From the NCBI GenBank assembly GCA_044348005.1, contig JBIKTR010000002.1, forward strand, positions 133,191-197,190: a DNA stretch of 64,000 bases, given 5' to 3'. The stretch is from JAJTHC01 sp044348005 (GTDB taxonomy: Bacteria > Cyanobacteriota > Vampirovibrionia > Vampirovibrionales > JAJTHC01). The position numbers and the translations under genes are program-made. How positions within the stretch are numbered: position 1 is the first letter of the stretch; every line of letters begins with the position of its first letter. Under the pieces are notes generated by a model. The model saw only the letters and a program-made list of their open reading frames with translations, ran no database searches and was not told where the DNA came from. Of the stretch, positions 43,197 through 51,899 are shown piece by piece.

Positions 43197-44654
43197 CTAA
43201 GCATCCAAGGCTTCTTTGACCAACGCATTCACCGTTTCAGGGTTGGCGCGACCTTGCGTGGCTTTCATGGTTTGGCCCACAAAAAAGCCAAACAACTTGT
43301 CTTTCCCGCTTTTGTACGCCGTCACATTGTCAGGGTTTTGCGCCACAATGCCAGCGATAATCGCTTTTAGTTCGTCCACATTGTCGAGCTGTTTAAGCCC
43401 CAAGGAGTCAATCAGCACAGAAGGCAACCCCCCTTTTTCAAGCATCACGGGCAAGAGCTTTTTGGCAATGGCAGAACTTACGTCTTTTTGAGCCGTCAAA
43501 TTAGCGAGTTCGGCAAGGGCTTCAGGGGTTAGGGCGGTTTCATCGATCGCTTTTTTCTCGTTTTTCAAAAGCCCTGTAATATCGCCTTGCAAGTAGTTCG
43601 ACAATATTTTGTATTCGCGACTAAAGGCTGTTGCACTCAAGAAATAATCACCGAGTTCTTTAAATTCGGTCAGCACACTTGCGTCATACTCAGAAAGGCC
43701 AAAGTCTTTCACCAAGCGGGCTTGACGCTCATGCGGCAGTTCGGGTTGAGTCGCACGAATCGCCTCAACCCAGCTTTCTTCAATATGCACGGGGGCAATA
43801 TCAGGATCAGGAAAATAGCGGTAATCGTGGGCTTCTTCTTTTGAACGCATGGAAACGGTTTCGCCTTTGGCTTCATTCCACAGGCGAGATTCTTGAATGA
43901 CGTTCCCTCCACTTTCTACAATCGCGATTTGACGCTTGACTTCGGCTTCAATCGCCCGTTCAATGGAACGAAAGCTATTCATATTTTTAATTTCGGCTTT
44001 GGTGCCGTATTCCGCCTGCCCCCACGGACGCACACTGACGTTGGCGTCGCATCGCATGGAACCTTCTTCCAAGTTACCGTCACACACGCCCAAGTAACGC
44101 ACCATGTTACGAATCAGCATCATGTATTCTTTGGCTTCTTGGGCGGATCGCATGTCTGGTTCAGAAACAATCTCCACCAAGGGCGACCCCGCACGGTTTA
44201 AATCCACCAGCGAATGGGTCGAACCATCCAAGCCAGCAGATCCCACATGAACGAGTTTACCAGCGTCTTCTTCTAAATGAGCGCGTAAGATGCGGACTTT
44301 GCGTCCGTTAGAAAGCGTCAGTTCCCCTGGCCCACAAATGGGGAAGTCGAATTGTGAAATTTGATACGCCTTCGGCAAATCAGGGTAAAAATACTGCTTT
44401 CGGTCAAACTTGGTGTAACGTGCAATCTCGCAGCCTAGTCCCAATCCCACGCGAATGGCGGATTCAACCGCTTGGCCATTGAGTACAGGCAACGCCCCAG
44501 GTAAAGCATGACACACCACGGCGGTGTTTTGATTCGGTTCTGAACCAAAACGATTGGCAGCCGTGCTAAACAATTTGGACGCCGTATTCAACTGAACGTG
44601 TACTTCTAGCCCTAAAACCACTTCGTATTTGGGGGTAACAGCAACCGTATTCAT
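43197..44654 (-). CDS. gatB: Aspartyl/glutamyl-tRNA amidotransferase subunit B
   Basis: 485 aa from ATG 44654 (GGAAGTTGAC upstream). It amidates misacylated Glu-tRNA(Gln) or Asp-tRNA(Asn) with GatA and GatC. It begins YEVVLGLEVHVQLNTASKLF and holds KQYFYPDLPKAYQISQFDFP, DLNRAGSPLVEIVSEPDMRS, GSMRCDANVSVRP, NMNSFRSIERAI and the C-terminal YqeY/tail domain. gatA and gatC are not in the window. It is consistent with the tRNA-Gln(UUG) here being charged by the indirect route. Confidence 0.96.
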   Translation of the reverse strand: MNTVAVTPKYEVVLGLEVHVQLNTASKLFSTAANRFGSEPNQNTAVVCHALPGALPVLNGQAVESAIRVGLGLGCEIARYTKFDRKQYFYPDLPKAYQISQFDFPICGPGELTLSNGRKVRILRAHLEEDAGKLVHVGSAGLDGSTHSLVDLNRAGSPLVEIVSEPDMRSAQEAKEYMMLIRNMVRYLGVCDGNLEEGSMRCDANVSVRPWGQAEYGTKAEIKNMNSFRSIERAIEAEVKRQIAIVESGGNVIQESRLWNEAKGETVSMRSKEEAHDYRYFPDPDIAPVHIEESWVEAIRATQPELPHERQARLVKDFGLSEYDASVLTEFKELGDYFLSATAFSREYKILSNYLQGDITGLLKNEKKAIDETALTPEALAELANLTAQKDVSSAIAKKLLPVMLEKGGLPSVLIDSLGLKQLDNVDELKAIIAGIVAQNPDNVTAYKSGKDKLFGFFVGQTMKATQGRANPETVNALVKEALDA

Positions 44655-44730
44655 GTCAACTTCCTTTTTTTTATGGGGGGCAAGGCTTTGCCCATGCTTG
44701 TGCAGACTTTTGTATAAGCATACCATAAAA

Positions 44731-44763
44731 GTCAAACGCCCAACACAACATCGGGCGTTTGAC
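44731..44763 (-). terminator. pyrC terminator
   Basis: GTCAAACGCCC (44731-44741) pairs perfectly with GGGCGTTTGAC (44753-44763). In minus-strand reading it is followed by TTTT and lies about 90 bp beyond the pyrC stop. A copy of the dispersed motif (CTGTCGAACAACTATA, from 44781) sits between them. Confidence 0.75.
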
Positions 44764-44851
44764 GTTAATCAAAAAAATCTGTCGAACAACTATATATAGC
44801 CAAGTTTATCTTCGCATTCATGCGAAACCATACACCTACGTCCCCCTTTTT

Positions 44852-46225
44852 CTAAGGAGTGCCTGACTTTTGCGTATCCCAAAACGCCACAGGGCGTGCC
44901 GATTTTTCGAGCAAACTGCCTTCGGCCATCACCACCACGCCGTTAATGATGGTAAAGTTGACCCAGCCCTTGACGACTTTATTGTCGTAAGGACTCCACC
45001 CCACCTTCGATTCTATCCACGCATCGGTGATCGTATGTTCAGCGTTTAAATCCACAATCGTAAAATCGGCGTCGTAGCCTAAGGCAATGCGCCCCTTGCC
45101 TTTGATGTTAAAAATACGCGCCGCCCCAGCACTGGTCAAATCCACCAAGCGCGCCAAGCTTAAACGCCCTTCATTATAATGGTTTAACATCAGCGGTACC
45201 AAAGTTTGAACCCCTGTCAAGCCTGCGGGACTTTGCGGATAAGGCAAGGCCTTTTCTTCACGAGTATGCGGGGCATGGTCACTTCCGATCACATCCACCA
45301 CGCCACGATTCACGCCCCACCACAAGCCTTCACGATCCACCTTACTGCGAATGGGGGGATTCATCTGCACCAAGCTTCCCCAGCGTTCATAATCTTCATC
45401 GCTCAGCGTCAAATGCTGAGGCGTCACTTCCACCGTGCAAACATCTTTTTGCGTGGCTAAATAAGGCATTTCATCCGCCGAAGTAATGTGCAAGACGTGA
45501 ATAGGCCGTTTGGTTTCTCGCGCCAAGCGTGTGATGCGTTTGGTTGCCAACAACGCCGATTCACTATCTCTCCACTGCGGATGCAAGCGAGGGTGCAAGT
45601 CGGCTTGAGCATTCAACCACGCCTTGCGCTCTTCTAGGCGAAAGTCGTCTTCAGCGTGAATGGCCATGCGACGCTTGCCGTGGCGCAACACCGCACGAAT
45701 GGTGTCGTCATCTCGCACGAGCAAATCGCCTGTTGAAGCGCCCATAAAGAGCTTGACGCCACAGACTCCGGGCATCTGTTCAAGGGTGGGCAGGTGTTCG
45801 ATGTTGTCCGCCGCGGAACCCACGTAAAAGGCGTAGTTGCACCACGCGGTTGCTTTGGCACGATCCAACTTGTATTGCATGGCTTCGGTGGTGGTGGTGC
45901 TGGGCTTGGTGTTGGGCATTTCAAAAATGGTGGTGACCCCCCCCGCCACCGCGCCACGTGTGCCAGATTCAAGGTTTTCTTTGTGATCTAGGCCGGGTTC
46001 TCTAAAGTGGACTTGGCTGTCAATGACACCTGGAAGTGTCGTTAAGCCTTTGCCAGAAAGACGCTTGTGAGCCCCCCAGTTTTTAAGGGACGCTTCAATG
46101 GCGACAATTTTACCGTCTAACACCCCTACATCGACTTGTTCAAGTCCGTTGGGGGTGAAGACTTCGCTGTCTTCAATAATAAGATCCAGTGCTTGGTTTT
46201 TTAAGGCGTGTGGATTCGTAAACAT
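44852..46225 (-). CDS. pyrC: Dihydroorotase
   Basis: 457 aa. It closes carbamoyl-aspartate to dihydroorotate in pyrimidine synthesis. The metal-binding loop reads GVIDSQVHFREPGLDHKENLESG, with Gln in place of the first His of the usual HxH. Other ligands remain: the Lys in GVKLFMGAST, His in HAEDDFR and HVLHIT, and Asp in GSDHAPHT. So it belongs to the QVHFREPG-type of class I enzymes. An 8-base C run lies within (45937-45944). AGGACGATCC precedes the ATG. Confidence 0.92.
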   Translation of the reverse strand: MFTNPHALKNQALDLIIEDSEVFTPNGLEQVDVGVLDGKIVAIEASLKNWGAHKRLSGKGLTTLPGVIDSQVHFREPGLDHKENLESGTRGAVAGGVTTIFEMPNTKPSTTTTEAMQYKLDRAKATAWCNYAFYVGSAADNIEHLPTLEQMPGVCGVKLFMGASTGDLLVRDDDTIRAVLRHGKRRMAIHAEDDFRLEERKAWLNAQADLHPRLHPQWRDSESALLATKRITRLARETKRPIHVLHITSADEMPYLATQKDVCTVEVTPQHLTLSDEDYERWGSLVQMNPPIRSKVDREGLWWGVNRGVVDVIGSDHAPHTREEKALPYPQSPAGLTGVQTLVPLMLNHYNEGRLSLARLVDLTSAGAARIFNIKGKGRIALGYDADFTIVDLNAEHTITDAWIESKVGWSPYDNKVVKGWVNFTIINGVVVMAEGSLLEKSARPVAFWDTQKSGTP

Positions 46226-46332
46226 GAGGATCGTCCTTCTTATCGGGGGAATGATACTAAAAGTCTATGCCATTCTCTATTAAAGAATAGCATAGACCTT
46301 CTTGCTTAACAACCAAAGCATCACAGTCCGTT

Positions 46333-47213
46333 TTAGCCGTACCATCTTCTGATCGTACTTTCGTCCGAAAACATAGTTGGGTTGGCCTTTAAAAAAGTGT
46401 TTAAGGTCTCAGGTCTGGTTCCTGCCCCTTTATATTTGAAATCTATATGACCTATAACACCAGGGTTTTGATCTATTTTTTCACCAACCAGAGGCACCAC
46501 GGGACTTACATCTTCCCGACCAGGAACAGTAAACAAATAATTGCAAGGGTTTGGGTCGTGTACGTAATCTGGTTCTATATAATGGGGATTCGATAAGCCA
46601 GGAGACAAGTATATGTTGTCACCAGGGACATATCTGACTGTCACGTGACGACTTGCGTAATCACTTCTGTCCCATTCTGATTCCCAGTGGAAATCTGCTC
46701 TGTCCCGATCATAACCTTCACCGCCCCGGCCAATGCGTCTCATCTTATCCTTTTCTGCTAGCAAAGCTTGTTTGCCTGTTGAAAATAATTGACGAAGCCT
46801 CCCAACGTGTAAAGCAACAGGGGTTTTTTCTTGACCTTTTGGACTTATAAAGCTTAGCGCTTCAATTGAAGCCTCCTGCTGAAGGCAGAGTCTCCCATAA
46901 GCACGACTCCATAGTGCTACTTGTTCAGCGAATGAGTTGGTGCCACTTACATGTAACGTTTCTACTTGGGTTGTGGAACTGTTGAGTCTTAATATATCAG
47001 CAATATCTGCGCATACTTCTGCTGATTCTCTTATAAGCTTCCTTCCAAAAGCAATCCTGCTTCCATGTTCTTTTTCATGACCGATAATAGTGTTATAAAT
47101 ATCTCGAACTAATGCAGAATCTGTAACCAAAACACCTTGTCGAGCTGATGAGGCAGGGGACGACTGGGCTTGAGGGCTAAATGCGGGGGGGGGGGGGGGG
47201 GGCCCGTTTTCAT
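46333..47213 (-). CDS. Orphan protein with 18-bp poly-C phase switch, out of frame as sequenced
   Basis: Not recognised. The body (from about 47184) is a 265-plus-residue soluble chain with an N-terminal helical part and a beta/Tyr-rich C-terminal part ending DESTIRRWYG. The only good start is ATG 47213 with AGGA 9 nt upstream; it reads KTG and enters 18 consecutive C (47185-47202 on the plus strand show G). With 18 C that frame ends at a TAG about 35 codons on. With 19 or 16 C it would read a poly-Pro run, then AFSPQAQSSPASSARQG and the body, about 293 aa. No in-frame start exists upstream of the tract. The gene therefore looks switched OFF. It is AT-richer than its neighbours. Confidence 0.78.
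47185..47202 (-). repeat. Poly-C/G tract (18), frame switch
   Basis: Eighteen identical bases in codons 4-10 of the gene starting at 47213. It is by far the longest homopolymer in the window. Confidence 0.9.
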
Positions 47214-47362
47214 GGTATTTTCCTATTGTTTACACTAAGTTAAGAGAAAGAGGGAGCCTCGTTGATTCTAGGCGACCTAACATTTGTAAAAAAACCACAA
47301 AATTATTTTTGAAACCCCAAGGCATCAAACGCTTACAAAACGTTACAAAACCATTTTCTATT

Positions 47363-49030
47363 CTACCCTAATTTTACCTTCAAAACGTAATCTAGCCAAG
47401 ACAATAAGGGAAGTAATTTATACGGCTTGGGCAAAAACGCTTGCGCCCCATGAATCAACGCATTTTCCACGTCGTCATGGTTACAAGTCGCTAAAAACAC
47501 GGTGTGCGGGGCCTGTTCTTTTAAGCGAAGTAAGTCTTGCCAAGGGTTTTCATCCTCTGAATGAGACTCTTTACGGGCGGTTTCAATGTACGGATCCACC
47601 ACCATGGCAGTCGGCATCCGCTGTTGAATGGCCACAAGCGCATCGCTCACACTGGGCATCACATCCACTTCAATGCCGTTCATGCTAATGGTTTGTTCGA
47701 GTAAAAAGGCCAGCGCTGCATCCGCTTCCACCACAATCACATAGGGAACAGGTGGCGCGTGCAACTTCATGGCCTCCGCGTCTTCAGGCGTAGAAAATAA
47801 GAAACGATCGCTTAAGGTGGCACTTTCATGCGAAGGGATTTGAGCCAAGGCTTTTAACGCCAACTGCAAGCCTTTAGAAATAACGGGCGTTAAATGATGA
47901 AACGGCGTGACATTGGTATACAATACCCCTGTTCCCACCCGCAAAGAAGGCACGCGCGTAAATAGGGAATCTTGCTTCCAAATAAAAAAGCCCCGCGCCA
48001 AATCATCAGGCGACAAGAAATGCCCACAGCTGGCATCAAGCCGTTTGGTCACAATCGGCAAAATGCGCTCCAAACGCTCGGGAGTAGAAAGAACCACAAA
48101 GGTATTTTCTTCAATGTGAAACACCCAATCTGGCACATGAAGCATTTGGGCGAGAACGGCGGCACAATGTTGCACCACTTTCATTTTCGCTTCTTGCCCG
48201 TAAAGCAAGCCATAAGTATTCAACGAATCAATGTAAAACACCGCCAACGCCCAGTGTTGTTGGCTGTTGGGGTGAGGCAACGCCACGTTTGCTTCTGTTA
48301 GGGACGCTTGTTCGACTGGTTCGGCGGGGGGGGCGACTTGCACGCCTAGGCCTTGGCGAATCCGGCGGTTAAACATCCGTTCAAGCAAATCCGCGTTGGG
48401 CTGCCGCGTCAACGGCGATTGATATTGATCCAAGTGACGACGAATATGAGACAACACCCGAATGCACAGCTCTTCGCTGGACATATTGGTGTCCAACAAT
48501 TCATCGGCGCCTTGCACCAAGGATTGAATGCGATCTTCTTCCACTTCCCCATAACTGAGGTTCAAAATAACCGTGCGAAACCCTTCATGCACCGACCATT
48601 GACGAATGTGCCGAGTCATTTCTAAGGGAGACAACACCTCTTCTAAATCTGGGTGAAACAGCGGACTCATCCGTTCAATAAAGGTGTCATCGCTACTGTG
48701 AGAAACGGCTTCTAATAAGTGGTAGCCAGGGGCATCAATTAATACGGCATCTGGCAGAGTTTGAAAATACACCTGTTGTAACGCTTCCATCGAAGCGGGA
48801 TGCACCAAGCGCACCGCAATCACTTCATCTCCTTGAATGCCTGTGGTAAAGGTATGCAAGTAATGATGATAACTGCCCCATTGGGCGTGGGCGTCCTCGT
48901 CATTGGCCTGTTTTTCTAGCACTTCAAAGCTTCGTGCCGAAGGCAAAACCGTTTCTTCCACTTCATGGAAGGTAAAGGGCGTTACCACCAGCAGTTCTTG
49001 AAGTTTTTGAAAGTGATGAATCGTGGTCAC
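47363..49030 (-). CDS. Signalling protein with degenerate GGDEF and REC-like domains
   Basis: 555 aa. An N-terminal REC-like or pseudo-receiver region (to ~200) is followed by a GGDEF-like fold (about 255-400: ALAVFYIDSLNTYGLLYGQEAKMKVVQHCAAVLAQML, VFHIEENTFVVLS). There the GGDEF signature is lost (reads IEENTF), so it should not make c-di-GMP. A C-terminal REC domain (about 430-550) has VVEADAALAFLLEQT, the phospho-acceptor Asp in MVVDPYI and the Lys in AFLPKPYKL. It probably integrates signals for the kinase encoded just upstream (49100-50251, gap 69 bp). An 8-base G run lies at 48326-48333. Confidence 0.78.
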   Translation of the reverse strand: MTTIHHFQKLQELLVVTPFTFHEVEETVLPSARSFEVLEKQANDEDAHAQWGSYHHYLHTFTTGIQGDEVIAVRLVHPASMEALQQVYFQTLPDAVLIDAPGYHLLEAVSHSSDDTFIERMSPLFHPDLEEVLSPLEMTRHIRQWSVHEGFRTVILNLSYGEVEEDRIQSLVQGADELLDTNMSSEELCIRVLSHIRRHLDQYQSPLTRQPNADLLERMFNRRIRQGLGVQVAPPAEPVEQASLTEANVALPHPNSQQHWALAVFYIDSLNTYGLLYGQEAKMKVVQHCAAVLAQMLHVPDWVFHIEENTFVVLSTPERLERILPIVTKRLDASCGHFLSPDDLARGFFIWKQDSLFTRVPSLRVGTGVLYTNVTPFHHLTPVISKGLQLALKALAQIPSHESATLSDRFLFSTPEDAEAMKLHAPPVPYVIVVEADAALAFLLEQTISMNGIEVDVMPSVSDALVAIQQRMPTAMVVDPYIETARKESHSEDENPWQDLLRLKEQAPHTVFLATCNHDDVENALIHGAQAFLPKPYKLLPLLSWLDYVLKVKLG

Positions 49031-49099
49031 AAAGGGTAAATCCTTTTAACTAGGGGTTGTCGGGAATAATCGTCAGGCCAGCGGGGCAACTGTTTTTCT

Positions 49100-50251
49100 T
49101 TAAAAAGAAGGGTCTTCTTCAGGGGCTTCGCCGCTGAGTAAAATACTTTTGCGGTACTGGTTTTGCCTTTCAAGGGTATTCAACGGTACTGTAAACCAAA
49201 ATCGAGAGCCCTTGCCCACTTCGCTTTCCACCCCAATTTGGCCGCCCATGCGTTGCACAATGGTTTTGGTAATATATAGCCCCAACCCTGAACCTTCCAC
49301 CTGTTGGGTCATGTGGTTGGCGGTGCGGTAAAACTTGCTAAATAACTTGGCCAACTGCGCTTCATTGATGCCGTCGCCTTGATCCGCCACCACGATTTTG
49401 ACAAAGCGTTGGGGATCTTCCTTAAAACGTTCGGCGCAAACGCTAATCGTCTTAACCGCAGGGGAATACTTGACGGCGTTGTCCATTAAATTAAGCAACA
49501 CTTGTTCTAGGCTATCAGGTTCTGCCCAAAGGCTTTCACTGGTTTCAATGCCTTGAAAAATAAAGCGTGTTTCTACTTCGACGCCTTTGCCTTGTAACGC
49601 GCCATTGACTTTTGAAATAATATCGCTTAACAACACAGGACGGGCCTGCGGTTTTTTCTGTTCTTGGCCCAATTTGGAAATAATCAAGATATTTTCCACC
49701 ATGCGAGAGAGGCGATCCGATTGATCTCGAATGATTTTGATGAATCGGGTTTGTTGCTCTGGCGCGAGTTTTGGCCCGTAATGAAGCATCGTGTCTGCAA
49801 AACCCCGAATGCTCGTCAACGGCGTGCGAAATTCGTGAGACATGATGGAGACAAAATCGTGGTGGGCTTGGGTCAGGGCGACATCTTCTTGAAAGGGGCT
49901 AATAAGGCCTAGCACATGGGGTTTCCCGTCTAGGGTGAGGGCTTCAAGCGTCATTTTATAGCGTTCATTTTTCAATGAACGGCAGGTCAGTGCGAGAGGC
50001 AACTTTTCTTGCAACAGGCTGTGCCATTGCCGAGGCTGTTTCCCGCTTATGGTGTCTAGCGTAAACAGGTGATCCAGCAAAACGGCCTTTTCAGCGGGGG
50101 GGTCGGCGTCTTCGCTGGCTGTAAAGGGTCGTAAAGCCTCGTTCACAAACACTGGGGCTGTTAAATCGTCAAAAGCGCTAATAAACACGGGAAAAGGCAA
50201 GGCATTAAACACTGGGCAGGCTTGTTCTAGGCGTATGGATTGTTCAGACAT
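49100..50251 (-). CDS. Sensor histidine kinase
   Basis: 383 aa from ATG 50251 (GGGGGGAACG upstream). A short PAS-like N-domain (FNALPFPVFISAFDDLTAPVFVNEALRPF) precedes HisKA with the phospho-His in DFVSIMSHEFRTPLTSIRGF and an HATPase with NLMDNAVKYSP, VVADQGDGI and EGSGLGLYITKTIV. No membrane helix is seen, so it is cytosolic. It is followed on the same strand by the REC-containing protein, a likely partner. Confidence 0.9.
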   Translation of the reverse strand: MSEQSIRLEQACPVFNALPFPVFISAFDDLTAPVFVNEALRPFTASEDADPPAEKAVLLDHLFTLDTISGKQPRQWHSLLQEKLPLALTCRSLKNERYKMTLEALTLDGKPHVLGLISPFQEDVALTQAHHDFVSIMSHEFRTPLTSIRGFADTMLHYGPKLAPEQQTRFIKIIRDQSDRLSRMVENILIISKLGQEQKKPQARPVLLSDIISKVNGALQGKGVEVETRFIFQGIETSESLWAEPDSLEQVLLNLMDNAVKYSPAVKTISVCAERFKEDPQRFVKIVVADQGDGINEAQLAKLFSKFYRTANHMTQQVEGSGLGLYITKTIVQRMGGQIGVESEVGKGSRFWFTVPLNTLERQNQYRKSILLSGEAPEEDPSF

Positions 50252-50458
50252 AGGACGTTCCCCCCTGCTTTGCTTATTTTTAGGGCTTATTTTCAACCGA
50301 TCACCCTCTACACGCTAGTGTAGCACAACTATAGAAGTCGTGTTTCTAGTATGGCGTATTTCTCCACCGTCTTCAAGAAATCTTTGGATTTTCTTAATAC
50401 TCTAAAAAACGATGCCGACGTTCAGCCCCGCCATATAAAAATGGCCTAATTTCCGACC

Positions 50459-50585
50459 CACAAAAGTCGGTTTTCGACCCACGAAAGTCTGATTTTTGGC
50501 CACAAAAGTCGGTTTTCTGGCCACGAAAGTCGGTTTTCTGGCCACGAAAGTCGACTTTTTGACCCACGAAAGTCTGTTTTTTACT
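50459..50585 (+). repeat. 21-bp tandem repeat array A3 (6 units)
   Basis: Six units of the A1 type in the same orientation as A1. Units are 21 bp except unit 5 (22 bp). The outer units use GACC in place of GGCC, as in A2. The left junction (TAATTTCCGACCCACAAAAG) matches the A2 end. It lies between a histidine kinase gene and fliR. Confidence 0.9.
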
Positions 50586-50700
50586 CGATTTTCAAGGAAT
50601 TTTCTGAGTGTGTGAAGGGCTGTTAAAAAAAGCCACTCTTTTTTAGTATACCCTATTTTTAAGCCCTTTGCCCAGTGCCTAAACCCCACGATTTTAACCC
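50586..50700 (+). repeat. Conserved flank of array A3
   Basis: Closely similar to 1836-1957 after array A1, as described there. The two differ mainly by short indels and substitutions. Confidence 0.85.
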
Positions 50701-50773
50701 CAAGTCAGCTTGCCTAGAGCGTCACTCCTTAGCCCTCTCTTGAAGCAGAAAGAACAGACGTTCTTCAAAGGTG

Positions 50774-51607
50774 TTATAAAAGCCCTTGCAACAAAAACCG
50801 TAACACCTTAATGTGATCCTGATAATGTTGGCTCATAAACGTTTGCATCGACGGTAAAAAGGCCATTAACGCCCACAACCCCAGCATGATTTTTAGGGGG
50901 GCCGCCACCATAAACACGTTCATTTGAGGCATCAACTTTGAAATATACCCCAACGCCACTTCCACCATAAATAACAAGGCCTGAACAGGCGCCGCCAACA
51001 TAACCCCCGTACTAAACATGCCGGCTGAAACCACAATCATTCGTTCACTAAACAGGCCCATTTTACCGAGCGCGGGCATTAAATGTAACGGCACCAGTTC
51101 AAAACTACTATGTAAACTCAACAACACCCAATGATGAATGCCCAATACCATAAAAAGCACCAAGGCGTATTGAGACAACGCATTGCCTAAAATCGGAGCA
51201 TTGACCCCAGAAGCGGGATCCAAGGCGTTGGCCATGCTTAAGCCCATTTGTTGTGAAAGGCTTTCGCCCGCGATGTGAAAGGCATCCATCACATATTTCA
51301 TCACCAGCCCCATCATCAAGCCCAGCGCGAGTTCTTTAAAAATAAAGGGCAGTAAATGCGATATATCCATCGGCACCCACTGAAGTTGTTGCACCTGCTG
51401 AGGCAGCGTCAGGGTCAAATAAAAAATTACCGCCGTACTTAAGGCAAACCACACCCGCAGTTGCATCGGAAACGCCGGATGATTAAAAAACGGCGCCACC
51501 ATAAACAAGCCCGTAATGCGACAAAACACCAAAAACGTGGCAATTAAATGAGGCATAGAAAGCCACTGCACCAAATCACTGCCTAAGGCTTGTGCGCCTG
51601 TGGTCAT
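50774..51607 (-). CDS. fliR: Flagellar export protein FliR
   Basis: 277 aa, polytopic. An export-gate subunit in the basal body. Typical FliR features are FLVFCRITGLFMVAPFFN near the N-terminus and the conserved AGESLSQQMGLSMANALDPASG loop. It is the last gene of fliP-fliQ-fliR, with 2-bp gaps on both joints, so it is one operon. Confidence 0.94.
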   Translation of the reverse strand: MTTGAQALGSDLVQWLSMPHLIATFLVFCRITGLFMVAPFFNHPAFPMQLRVWFALSTAVIFYLTLTLPQQVQQLQWVPMDISHLLPFIFKELALGLMMGLVMKYVMDAFHIAGESLSQQMGLSMANALDPASGVNAPILGNALSQYALVLFMVLGIHHWVLLSLHSSFELVPLHLMPALGKMGLFSERMIVVSAGMFSTGVMLAAPVQALLFMVEVALGYISKLMPQMNVFMVAAPLKIMLGLWALMAFLPSMQTFMSQHYQDHIKVLRFLLQGLL

Positions 51608-51609
51608 GG

Positions 51610-51897
51610 CTAGCTATTTCCTGTGGCTTGGGCCAGTTCTAGCATAAGCGCGAACATTTTTTGGGTGTGTTGTAAGAGCTGTTGAAGCATCCACGGGGCC
51701 ATAAACACCAGCACAAGCCCACTCACCAGTAGTTTTGGCACAAACGTCAACGTGGATTCCTGTAATTGCGTGACGGTTTGCACCAGTGAAACCAGAGTCC
51801 CCACTAAAAGCCCTGTTATCAATAAAGGCGAAGAAATCAGTAGGGTGGCCCACAACGTTTCTTTCAGTAAGTCTAAAAACACCGCTTCGTTAATCAT
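51610..51897 (-). CDS. fliQ: Flagellar export protein FliQ
   Basis: 95 aa with two membrane helices (LWATLLISSPLLITGLLVGTLVSLVQTVTQLQESTLTFVPKLLVSGLVLVFMAPWML), the standard FliQ form. It lies between fliP and fliR, with 2 bp each side. Confidence 0.95.
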   Translation of the reverse strand: MINEAVFLDLLKETLWATLLISSPLLITGLLVGTLVSLVQTVTQLQESTLTFVPKLLVSGLVLVFMAPWMLQQLLQHTQKMFALMLELAQATGNS

Positions 51898-51899
51898 GC

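Noticed and set aside
44852..46225. PyrC as an inactive dihydroorotase because HxH reads QxH
   Set aside because: All other metal and substrate residues are present and the QVHFREPG form occurs in a recognisable class I subgroup, so activity is the simpler reading.
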